From Sulfuricurvum sp. IAE1 (GTDB lineage: Bacteria > Campylobacterota > Campylobacteria > Campylobacterales > Sulfurimonadaceae), in the NCBI GenBank assembly GCA_945867285.1, contig CAMBHX010000106.1:1-5485 (forward strand): a stretch of DNA of 5,485 nt, written 5' to 3'. Both the position numbers and the translations under genes were made by a program. Under the pieces are notes generated by a model. It was not told where the DNA came from, did no database searches, and was given only the letters and a program-made list of their open reading frames with translations. Positions 1-5,485 of the stretch are shown piece after piece. How positions within the stretch are numbered: position 1 is the stretch's first letter; each line of letters starts with the position of its first letter.

Positions 1-7
1 ATTGGTT

Positions 8-268
8 TTAATTATTACCATATTTTTCTTCCAACTCTCTATCCAACTGTTCCATATCCAAATCCCACTCTTCTTGACTTATCATCTTCATAGTCCCATC
101 ATCGATAGCTTTGATAGTTCTGTCTAGGCTTGCTTTTCGTTCATAAAAATAAGGGTCAAGTTTGAGATTTGGATCATCAACTATCTCGATATGCCCACCG
201 CTTTTTGCTACCATCTCATCGATGAGCGCGCTGTAACATTCATCGTATCGTATGATCCGTGCTGTCAT
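8..268 (-). CDS. Small acidic protein, candidate type II antitoxin
   Basis: An 86-residue soluble protein with no signal peptide, membrane segment or cysteine cluster. I do not recognise a named family with certainty. The N-terminal part (about residues 1-35) looks like a small mixed fold. The C-terminal half (about 43-86) is strongly charged and probably helical, running from YERKASLDRTIKAID through SQEEWDLDMEQL to an acidic end. A compact N-terminus followed by a charged helical tail that can wrap a partner is usual for RelB/Phd-type antitoxins of RelE/ParE-like toxins, so antitoxin is an inference from shape. The start is well supported: AAGGGG (274-279 on the reverse strand) lies 5 nt before the ATG, and a consensus TATAAT lies a little further upstream. 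The gene ends 7 nt from the window edge, so a toxin partner, normally the next gene downstream, could not be seen. It could equally be a lone conserved hypothetical protein. Confidence 0.6.
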   Translation of the reverse strand: MTARIIRYDECYSALIDEMVAKSGGHIEIVDDPNLKLDPYFYERKASLDRTIKAIDDGTMKMISQEEWDLDMEQLDRELEEKYGNN

Positions 269-294
269 TTTGTCCCCTTTTGTTTTATCAATAG

Positions 295-300
295 ATTATA
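295..300 (-). promoter_or_regulatory. Candidate sigma-70 -10 box for the leftward small gene
   Basis: The reverse strand reads TATAAT, a perfect -10 hexamer, 26 nt upstream of the ATG of the leftward gene, leaving a leader of about 20 nt that contains its AAGGGG ribosome site. At 17-bp spacing the -35 position reads AGCTCA, far from TTGACA. A poor -35 is usual for epsilonproteobacterial housekeeping promoters. No experimental support is available here. Confidence 0.5.
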
Positions 301-306
301 CAATGG

Positions 307-323
307 TTGAGCTTACTTGAGCT
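307..323. repeat. Two TTGAGCT direct repeats in the divergent spacer
   Basis: TTGAGCT occurs at 307-313 and again at 317-323, starting exactly 10 bp apart, about one helical turn. The pair sits directly upstream of the TATAAT of the leftward gene and covers its -35 region, inside the 110-bp spacer between divergent genes. Same-face tandem sites are typical of regulator binding, and autoregulation is common for antitoxins, but a chance repeat cannot be excluded at 7 bp. Confidence 0.35.
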
Positions 324-365
324 ATTATTTAACGTATATTTATGGTATCGTTCGACAACTATATC

Positions 366-374
366 AAAGAGGAG
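366..374 (+). promoter_or_regulatory. Ribosome binding site fixing the LPP20-family start
   Basis: AAAGAGGAG lies 4 nt upstream of ATG 379. It selects this ATG over the in-frame TTG at 307, which would add 24 residues in front of the hydrophobic signal sequence and has no comparable site upstream. Confidence 0.8.
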
Positions 375-378
375 TTTC

Positions 379-1347
379 ATGAAATATTTGCTTATGCTAG
401 TTGGGTTAGGAATTGGGTTGATTGCAGGGGATAATATACCATCATGGTATTTTAATCCTCCATCGGATAATGAAACAAGCTGGTATGGCGTAGGCGAAGG
501 AAATTCATTGCGTCAAGCAAAAGATAGCGCATTGGCGGATGTGGCATCGAAACTGAGTGTCACCATTAGCTCTAAGGTCTCAAGTACTACCACACAAGCA
601 ACTACAGACTTGTACACTTCATTGAATAAAAATGTCAATATCAACCAAGAAAGTGAAGTGAAAAAAATATCATTTAATGATTTTGAAGTTGTTTCATCCA
701 CTCAAAACGACACCAAGGCGTTGGTTCTTGTAGGGGTGAATAAAGCAAAATTTTTAAAAGATCAAGGACAAACACTCAACGATACCATCAAGGAAATCAA
801 AGCGCTCCAGATGGCACCAGTAGGTAAATCCATTTTAGGCCGGTATCAAAAATTTCAAGAAATTGCTCCTGATGTTGAAAAAGCAAAAACTATAATCTCA
901 ATATTAACAACATTTGACCCATCCTTCAATCGAACACAGATGATTAATGTTTTACGTGATTATCGTGATTCTATGGACGAAATACGTTCACAAATAGAGT
1001 TTTATATCGATTTTGGCAATGATTCCCGCTACAGTGCTGATGCCCTAAAAGAAGCGTTAGGTTCTGAAAAAATTAAAATCGCACAACGCCTTAACCGTAA
1101 TAATCCAAATTTAGTTATCGTAGAATTAGATACAGAATCAACGAACAAACAGCTCTTTGGTTCCTATATGGTGAACACGAGAACAACAGTTTCATTGAAA
1201 TCAAACACTGGATCTACCCTTTCATCTTTTATTGTTGAATCAAAAGGGAACTCCTCTCTTGACTATTCAGCAGCTCTTAAAAATGCAAGCAATAATTTCA
1301 AGCAAACAGTGAATGAAAAAGGAATTTTTACCTTTTTAGGAATTTGA
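379..1347 (+). CDS. Exported LPP20-family envelope protein lacking the lipobox cysteine
   Basis: A 322-residue protein with an N-terminal export signal (residues 1-17: one Lys, then a Leu/Gly-rich hydrophobic core). Residues 21-65 carry the LPP20 pattern: PSWYFNPP, then WYGVGEG, then an Ala-rich helix (AKDSALADVASKL). LPP20 itself is a Helicobacter pylori outer membrane lipoprotein, and the family also covers envelope and flagellum-associated proteins; none has a defined enzymatic role. The C-terminal half (about 200-322) has alternating strand and helix segments that I cannot assign. The signal ends L-I-A-G-D, which looks like a lipobox with Asp18 in place of the essential Cys, and the whole protein has no cysteine, so it cannot be a conventional lipoprotein. 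Cleavage by signal peptidase I near IAG is more likely. The start is set by AAAGAGGAG before ATG 379. The gene looks more AT-rich than the acyltransferase gene downstream. Family assignment is fairly firm, cellular role unknown. Confidence 0.8.
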   Translation: MKYLLMLVGLGIGLIAGDNIPSWYFNPPSDNETSWYGVGEGNSLRQAKDSALADVASKLSVTISSKVSSTTTQATTDLYTSLNKNVNINQESEVKKISFNDFEVVSSTQNDTKALVLVGVNKAKFLKDQGQTLNDTIKEIKALQMAPVGKSILGRYQKFQEIAPDVEKAKTIISILTTFDPSFNRTQMINVLRDYRDSMDEIRSQIEFYIDFGNDSRYSADALKEALGSEKIKIAQRLNRNNPNLVIVELDTESTNKQLFGSYMVNTRTTVSLKSNTGSTLSSFIVESKGNSSLDYSAALKNASNNFKQTVNEKGIFTFLGI

Positions 1348-1496
1348 ATATTTCAATAAACTTATTGCATAACCTCAAAATAGAGAATATAAAAAGTAGG
1401 TTATACAAGAAGTCTAACATATAAAGTAAGCATCGCTTTACCATCTGTTGTCTATTTTATCGCTATAGTAAACGATAATTTGATGCGGAGGCGGAG
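1348..1496 (+). other. 149-bp spacer with small dyads before msrBA
   Basis: No gene is seen here. Dyads found by eye are: TTGAA-TAT-TTCAA (1344-1356, overlapping the previous stop codon), CAATAA-AC-TTATTG (1354-1367), ATAACCT/AGGTTAT (1369-1375 and 1398-1404, 22-nt loop) and TAAAG/CTTTA (1422-1426 and 1436-1440). None is followed by a U-tract, so no intrinsic terminator can be called. TATAGT at 1464-1469, 27 nt before the msrBA start, is a possible -10 box with no good -35. Confidence 0.35.
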
Positions 1497-2423
1497 ATGA
1501 AAACAATTGTAATGATGGTACTTTTAGTCTCACTGTCGATGGCGGTGGATTTGAAAAAATGGAGTTCCGAAATCACGGGGCTCAATGATGAGGAAAAAAA
1601 GATTCTGCTGCACAAAGGGACAGAGCGGGCTTTTAGTGGGCAGTATACTAATATGACACAAAACGGTGTTTATACGTGCAAATTATGCACATCTCCTCTG
1701 TATCGCTCTGACGATAAATTCGCCTCACATTGCGGTTGGCCCAGTTTTGATGATGCTATCAAAGGTGCCGTCAAAAAGATTCCCGATGCGGACGGACGAC
1801 GGATTGAAATCGTGTGCGCCAAGTGTGGTGGACATTTGGGGCATGTCTTTAATGGCGAAAAATATACCGATAAAAATACTCGCTATTGTGTCAATTCTCT
1901 CTCATTGAATTTTAAACCCGATGCAGTTGTCAATACTTCCCTTACAAAAGCCTATTTTGCGGGAGGATGTTTTTGGGGAGTAGAGTATCATCTCGAAAAA
2001 CTCAAAGGTGTCAAAGAAGTTCGCTCAGGCTACATGGGTGGAACGACCAAAAATCCAACCTACGAAGAGGTGCTGACTCATTCAACGGGGCATCTCGAAG
2101 CCGTTGAAGTGATTTATGATCCTAAAGTCATCTCCTACGAAACACTTGCCAAAGCATTTTTTGAGATCCACGACCCTACTCAAAAAAATGGTCAAGGACC
2201 TGACATTGGCGACCAGTATCTCTCAGCCGTTTTTGTCAATAATGAGAAGGAAACTACAATCATCCATTCACTGATCTCCCAGCTCAAGCGCAATGGCTAC
2301 AGTGTAATGACAAAGATATTCAACACACAAACGTTTTATCCTGCTGAGGCGTACCATCAAAACTATTATCAACAAAAAGGAAAACTCCCCTATTGTCATG
2401 GGTATGTCAAACGATTCAAGTAA
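1497..2423 (+). CDS. msrBA: Periplasmic bifunctional methionine sulfoxide reductase MsrB-MsrA
   Basis: A 308-residue fusion that reduces both diastereomers of methionine sulfoxide: the MsrB half acts on the R form and the MsrA half on the S form. A signal peptide (about residues 1-16, ending SMA) sends it to the periplasm. The MsrB domain (about 20-141) has two CxxC zinc pairs, C61/C64 and C107/C110, the SHCGWPSF block with probable resolving C79, and catalytic C131 in RYCVNS. The MsrA domain (about 150-305) has GCFWGVE with catalytic C158, GYMGG, AEAYHQNY and C300 in the PYCH position of the resolving cysteine. All expected residues are present; the usual QYRS is QYLS (240-243). Unlike Neisseria PilB there is no thioredoxin-like domain, so electrons must come from a separate periplasmic donor, which the window does not show. 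GGAGG (1487-1491) lies 5 nt before the ATG. The next gene starts 78 bp downstream. Confidence 0.95.
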   Translation: MKTIVMMVLLVSLSMAVDLKKWSSEITGLNDEEKKILLHKGTERAFSGQYTNMTQNGVYTCKLCTSPLYRSDDKFASHCGWPSFDDAIKGAVKKIPDADGRRIEIVCAKCGGHLGHVFNGEKYTDKNTRYCVNSLSLNFKPDAVVNTSLTKAYFAGGCFWGVEYHLEKLKGVKEVRSGYMGGTTKNPTYEEVLTHSTGHLEAVEVIYDPKVISYETLAKAFFEIHDPTQKNGQGPDIGDQYLSAVFVNNEKETTIIHSLISQLKRNGYSVMTKIFNTQTFYPAEAYHQNYYQQKGKLPYCHGYVKRFK

Positions 2424-2457
2424 CCGTTTAGTAATGCCTGTGTAATTGTTACGAAAC

Positions 2458-2463
2458 TATTAT
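2458..2463 (+). promoter_or_regulatory. Weak candidate -10 box upstream of the acyltransferase
   Basis: TATTAT lies 38 nt before ATG 2502 in the 78-bp spacer. No good -35 is found at 16-18 bp spacing. It would allow expression independent of msrBA, but AT-rich spacers often contain such hexamers. Confidence 0.2.
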
Positions 2464-2488
2464 TGTTTATTCTTATGGATATACTTCC

Positions 2489-2494
2489 AAGGAA
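2489..2494 (+). promoter_or_regulatory. Ribosome binding site fixing the acyltransferase start
   Basis: AAGGAA is 7 nt before ATG 2502, an ideal distance. It favours this start over the in-frame TTG at 2463 and ATG at 2475, which have no purine-rich site in front of them. The resulting N-terminus, MISVETIL, is natural for this protein type. Confidence 0.75.
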
Positions 2495-2501
2495 TTTTAC
2501 A

Positions 2502-4220
2502 ATGATTAGCGTCGAAACCATTTTGCGTCAGGAACACCCTGCATTATTCAAACTCCCAACACTTATCAATCAAGCAGTAGTGGGGGCAACGCAAATTTTA
2601 TTACGTGAAAAACCTATTAATCAGTTTATGAGCCTTCATAATGAAAAAAGTGGATTGGCTTTTGTGGATGCTGTGCTGAACCATCTCAATGTATCGTACA
2701 AAGCCAATCAACATCAAATCGAAAACATCCCTACCATTGGAAAAGCAATTGTGGTTGCCAATCATCCATTGGGTGCATTGGATGCATTATGTCTCATCCA
2801 AATGGTGTGTCGCCAACGCCCTGATAAAAAAGTCAAAATCGTTGCCAACAAGCTCCTCACTCAAATCCCACAACTTTCTGAGTTTATGATCGGTGTGGAT
2901 AATTTCAACGATAAACTCACCAAAAACTCGTTGCGTCAAATCGATGCTGCACTTCAAGCTGAAGAGGTGGTCATCTTTTTCCCCTCAGGTGAAGTCTCTC
3001 GTGCGGGACTGTTTGGGGTCAAAGAGGGGGAGTGGAAAGGGGGATTTTTGAAGTTTGCTAAGCGCAATGCTGCCCCCATCTTGCCCATCCATATCAAAGC
3101 TCGCAATAGTGCCCTTTTTTATGCATCATCGTGGATTTATAAACCATTGGGGACACTACTGTTGAGTTATGAGATTTTTGCGGCACGCAATCGTGTGTTT
3201 GATTTTACCATCGGTGAAATGATTGACCATACGGAGGTGAACAGTTTCAATATCAGTGAAAAGCGTATCGCCATGCTGTTTCGCAAACATCTTTTTCGAG
3301 TGGCTCGTGCCAAAAAAGGGATTTTTACCACCCAATGTTCTATTGCGCATCCGGTTGCGCGCCAAGACTTGCGCGCTCAGTTACGCAAAAGTCAACTGCT
3401 GGGAAGCACCACGGACAACAAACAAATCTATCTCCTCCAATACGATAAAAATCCAGATGTGATGAATGAAATCGGACGTTTGCGGGAGTATTCATTTCGC
3501 AAAGTAGGCGAAGGGAGTGGTCGTTCTCGTGATACCGATAACTACGACAAACATTATCAACACTTGGTACTGTGGGATGATGAAGCGCTTGAAATCGTGG
3601 GTGCCTATCGTATTGGGGATTGTGGTGCTATCTTGCCGTGGGCGGGTAATGAGGGTCTATACATGAACGAGCTGTGTGAGATGGATGACCGATTTGATGA
3701 TGTATTGGAAAACAGTATCGAGCTGGGTCGTAGTTTTGTTCAGCCAAAGTACTGGGGAAGCCGTGCCTTGGATTATCTCTGGCAGGGGATTGGGGCGTAT
3801 TTGTATCACAATCCTCATATCAAATACATGTTAGGGCCCGTAAGTATTTCAGGGAGCTTTCCCAAACACGCTCAAGAGGCGCTGGTCTATTTTTACACTC
3901 TCTATTTCGGTGCAAAGCATAGCTATGTGAAAGCAAAATCACCCTATCGTCTTTCACAGTATGTACTCCAAGAGCTTGGTGAGATGTTTGTGGGCAACGA
4001 CTATGATAGAGATTTTAGACAGCTCAAAGATTATCTCAAATCATTTGAAGTCTCTATTCCAACCCTATACAAACAGTATACCGAACTGTGCGAGACGAGT
4101 GGCGTGCAGTTTATGGATTTTGGTATCGATGTCGATTTTAACAACTGTATCGACGGATATATACTAGTCGAGATTGCCAAAATCAAAGAGGCAAAGAAAC
4201 AACGCTATATTCACGACTAA
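2502..4220 (+). CDS. olsF: OlsF-type bifunctional acyltransferase (PlsC-like plus OlsB-like), ornithine/aminolipid synthesis
   Basis: A 572-residue fusion. The N-terminal half (about 50-260) is a PlsC/lysophospholipid acyltransferase domain with VANHPLGALD (H88, D94), FFPSGEVSR (159-167) and PILPIHI (192-198). The catalytic His and Asp are separated by five residues instead of the classical four, which I recall for this hemolysin/OlsF-like branch. The C-terminal half (about 305-500) is a GNAT-like OlsB domain with RLREYSFRKVGEG, VGAYRIG and ELGRSFVQPKYWGSRAL. In OlsF of Serratia the C-terminal half N-acylates ornithine with a 3-hydroxyacyl-ACP and the N-terminal half adds the second, O-linked acyl chain, giving a phosphate-free membrane lipid. 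By homology this enzyme would do the same at the cytoplasmic face of the inner membrane. The amino acid could instead be glycine, lysine or serine, as in related systems, and the sequence alone does not decide. No signal peptide is present. It lies 78 bp after msrBA and 57 bp before a secreted phosphoesterase gene. Confidence 0.82.
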   Translation: MISVETILRQEHPALFKLPTLINQAVVGATQILLREKPINQFMSLHNEKSGLAFVDAVLNHLNVSYKANQHQIENIPTIGKAIVVANHPLGALDALCLIQMVCRQRPDKKVKIVANKLLTQIPQLSEFMIGVDNFNDKLTKNSLRQIDAALQAEEVVIFFPSGEVSRAGLFGVKEGEWKGGFLKFAKRNAAPILPIHIKARNSALFYASSWIYKPLGTLLLSYEIFAARNRVFDFTIGEMIDHTEVNSFNISEKRIAMLFRKHLFRVARAKKGIFTTQCSIAHPVARQDLRAQLRKSQLLGSTTDNKQIYLLQYDKNPDVMNEIGRLREYSFRKVGEGSGRSRDTDNYDKHYQHLVLWDDEALEIVGAYRIGDCGAILPWAGNEGLYMNELCEMDDRFDDVLENSIELGRSFVQPKYWGSRALDYLWQGIGAYLYHNPHIKYMLGPVSISGSFPKHAQEALVYFYTLYFGAKHSYVKAKSPYRLSQYVLQELGEMFVGNDYDRDFRQLKDYLKSFEVSIPTLYKQYTELCETSGVQFMDFGIDVDFNNCIDGYILVEIAKIKEAKKQRYIHD

Positions 4221-4242
4221 CCAACTCCTTTGGTGGTACTAT

Positions 4243-4248
4243 TACAAT
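4243..4248 (+). promoter_or_regulatory. Candidate -10 box for the phosphoesterase gene
   Basis: TACAAT, one mismatch from consensus, ends 29 nt before ATG 4278 and would give a leader of about 23 nt containing the AAGGGA ribosome site. The -35 position (4220-4225, accaac) is poor. A small dyad, ACCAA-CTCCT-TTGGT (4220-4234), begins at the last base of the preceding stop codon; it has no U-tract and is not a convincing terminator. Confidence 0.3.
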
Positions 4249-4277
4249 AATGTTTGACATCAATAGCAAGGGATAGT

Positions 4278-5485
4278 ATGAAGTGGTTTTTAGGGTTATT
4301 ACTAGGTGTAACAGTGGGAATAGCCAATGATATCCACACCAAGATTGACCATATCGTTGTGATCTATCTCGAAAATCGCAGCTTTGACAATGTATTTCGT
4401 GGATTTGAGGGAGCTGACACTTCGGACAAGCCTCGTATTTCGTACAGTGTTCAAAGTGATCGCCAAGGGACAAAGTGTCCTGCTCTTTCTATGGGTGATA
4501 ATGCAATCAAAATGGGATTCCCGCAAACAGTTCCTAATGCCCCATTTTTGTTGGACAAGTATGTACCCCAGGAGAAAATTATTCCCGATTTGGTACATCG
4601 ATTTTTTCAAAACAAACTCCAAATCAACAATGGAACTAACAACCGTTTTGTTGATGTTAGTGATGAAAAAGCTCTCACAATGGGCTATCACGACATGACT
4701 AACAGTGCGTTATGGCGGTATGCAAAAGAGTTTACATTGTGCGACCAATTTTTCGCTGCTGCCTATGGAGGTTCATTCCTCAATCATCAATGGCTTATCG
4801 CTGCACGAACACCCTATGTAGGATTACAAAGTGCCATCTCTGCTTATGAACTAGATAGCCAAGGTGAAATACTCAAGGATGGGATTTTAACCCCCGATGG
4901 TTATGCTGTTAATACTATCCAGCCGTTTTATCCTCCATTCAAATCTAAGTATTCGGATCCAGCCATGCGCTTGCCTCCACAAACACACACGACTATTGGC
5001 GACAGACTAAGTGAGCACAATATCTCATGGGGCTGGTACAGTGGTGGATATGATGAGGCGTCAGCAGGGCGAGGAGGGGATGTCCACTATCAATATCACC
5101 ATAATCCATTTTTGTATTTTGAAAACTACAAACCAAACAGTGAAGGTCGTAAACACCTCAAAGATGAGAAAGAATTTTTTAGTGCAATACAAGACAACAA
5201 ACTGCCCAGTGTTGTATTTTTCAAACCCAGTGCAGCGGACAATCAGCACCCAGGATACGCCAGTATCAAAGCTGCTGATACCAAGTTAGAACAAATAGTA
5301 GAAGCAATACGAAGTAAACCTAAACTGTGGGGAAAAACCGTCATTATCGTGACGTATGATGAAAATGGAGGGCTGTGGGATCATGTATCACCTCCAGCAC
5401 CAGACCGATGGGGCATGGGTACTCGCATTCCTGCTCTTGTGATTTCTCCCTATGCCAAAAAAGGTTTTGTGGATCATACACCCTA
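4278..5485 (+). CDS. AcpA-like exported phosphoesterase (acid phosphatase/phospholipase C superfamily), 3' end missing
   Basis: The frame is open for 402 codons to the window edge with no stop or frameshift; the C-terminus is missing. A signal peptide (about 1-16, ending GIA) points to the periplasm or outside. The family hydrolyses phosphomonoesters or phospholipid head groups. Signatures are DHIVVIYLENRSFDNVF near the N-terminus (E32, N33, FD at 36-37), GGSFLNHQWLIAA (S166, N169, H170), YQYHHNPFLYF (271-281), DNQHPGY (H324), TYDENGGLWDHV (D360, E361, D368, H369) and GTRIPALVISPYAKKG. The ENR...S...H...DE pattern and spacing fit the Francisella AcpA active site as I recall it, with S166 as the likely nucleophile. 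The GGSFLNHQ block is closer to the acid phosphatase branch than to haemolytic phospholipases C. AAGGGA (4268-4273) is 4 nt before the ATG. The gene begins 57 bp after the olsF-like gene, in the same direction. Substrate is not determined; a phospholipase C role remains possible. Confidence 0.88.
   Translation, partial: MKWFLGLLLGVTVGIANDIHTKIDHIVVIYLENRSFDNVFRGFEGADTSDKPRISYSVQSDRQGTKCPALSMGDNAIKMGFPQTVPNAPFLLDKYVPQEKIIPDLVHRFFQNKLQINNGTNNRFVDVSDEKALTMGYHDMTNSALWRYAKEFTLCDQFFAAAYGGSFLNHQWLIAARTPYVGLQSAISAYELDSQGEILKDGILTPDGYAVNTIQPFYPPFKSKYSDPAMRLPPQTHTTIGDRLSEHNISWGWYSGGYDEASAGRGGDVHYQYHHNPFLYFENYKPNSEGRKHLKDEKEFFSAIQDNKLPSVVFFKPSAADNQHPGYASIKAADTKLEQIVEAIRSKPKLWGKTVIIVTYDENGGLWDHVSPPAPDRWGMGTRIPALVISPYAKKGFVDHTP

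Noticed and set aside
307..378. In-frame TTG at 307 as a longer start for the LPP20-family gene
   Set aside because: It would place 24 extra residues before the signal sequence and lies over the divergent regulatory region; ATG 379 has an excellent Shine-Dalgarno site and a proper signal peptide.
2420..2452. GTAAC/GTTAC inverted repeat after msrBA as a terminator
   Set aside because: Five-bp arms separated by 23 nt with no U-tract; too weak to support.
2463..2501. In-frame TTG at 2463 or ATG at 2475 as the acyltransferase start
   Set aside because: Neither has a ribosome site, whereas AAGGAA is well placed before ATG 2502.
4220..4234. ACCAA/TTGGT hairpin as an intrinsic terminator after the acyltransferase gene
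   Set aside because: Only five base pairs and no following U-run.
4254..4259. Perfect TTGACA as a -35 box
   Set aside because: The matching -10 position falls on the start codon of the phosphoesterase (TATGAA at 4277-4282), so transcription would begin inside the gene. Probably coincidence.
4302..4691. Antisense open frame of 129 codons, and an overlapping one at 4183-4473
   Set aside because: They lie opposite a clearly recognised phosphoesterase gene with conserved motifs and show no recognisable protein features.

Overview
The window looks like chromosomal DNA from a Campylobacterota (epsilonproteobacterial) bacterium, possibly a Sulfurimonas/Sulfuricurvum-type free-living species. Three things suggest this: an LPP20-family envelope protein (a family typical of that phylum), an exported MsrB-MsrA fusion, and an OlsF-type fused acyltransferase of a kind known in epsilonproteobacteria. 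The AT-leaning composition also fits. The genus is a guess. No tRNA, rRNA, CRISPR array or insertion sequence was seen.

Layout. At the left edge a small acidic protein, possibly a type II antitoxin, is encoded on the minus strand (8-268); any toxin partner would lie outside the window. A 110-bp divergent spacer (269-378) holds a consensus TATAAT for the leftward gene and a 7-bp direct repeat one helical turn apart. Rightward from there, all on the plus strand, are: a cysteine-free exported LPP20-family protein (379-1347); a 149-bp spacer with several small dyads; a periplasmic bifunctional methionine sulfoxide reductase MsrB-MsrA (1497-2423); a 572-residue PlsC-like plus OlsB-like fusion that should make ornithine or related aminolipids (2502-4220); and an AcpA-like exported phosphoesterase (4278 to the right edge), cut off by the window end.

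The rightward genes share an envelope theme. MsrBA would repair oxidised methionines in exported proteins. The OlsF-like enzyme would make phosphate-free membrane lipid in the inner membrane. The AcpA-like enzyme would release phosphate from phosphoesters outside the cytoplasm. The spacers of 78 and 57 bp allow either one operon or separate promoters. Placing a phosphate-free lipid synthase next to a secreted phosphatase suggests a phosphate-economy pair. This is inference from adjacency; no convincing Pho box was seen. The start sites of two genes are set by clear Shine-Dalgarno sequences that favour internal ATGs over longer TTG-initiated frames. The last gene is open to the window end and was translated by hand without any frameshift or stop.
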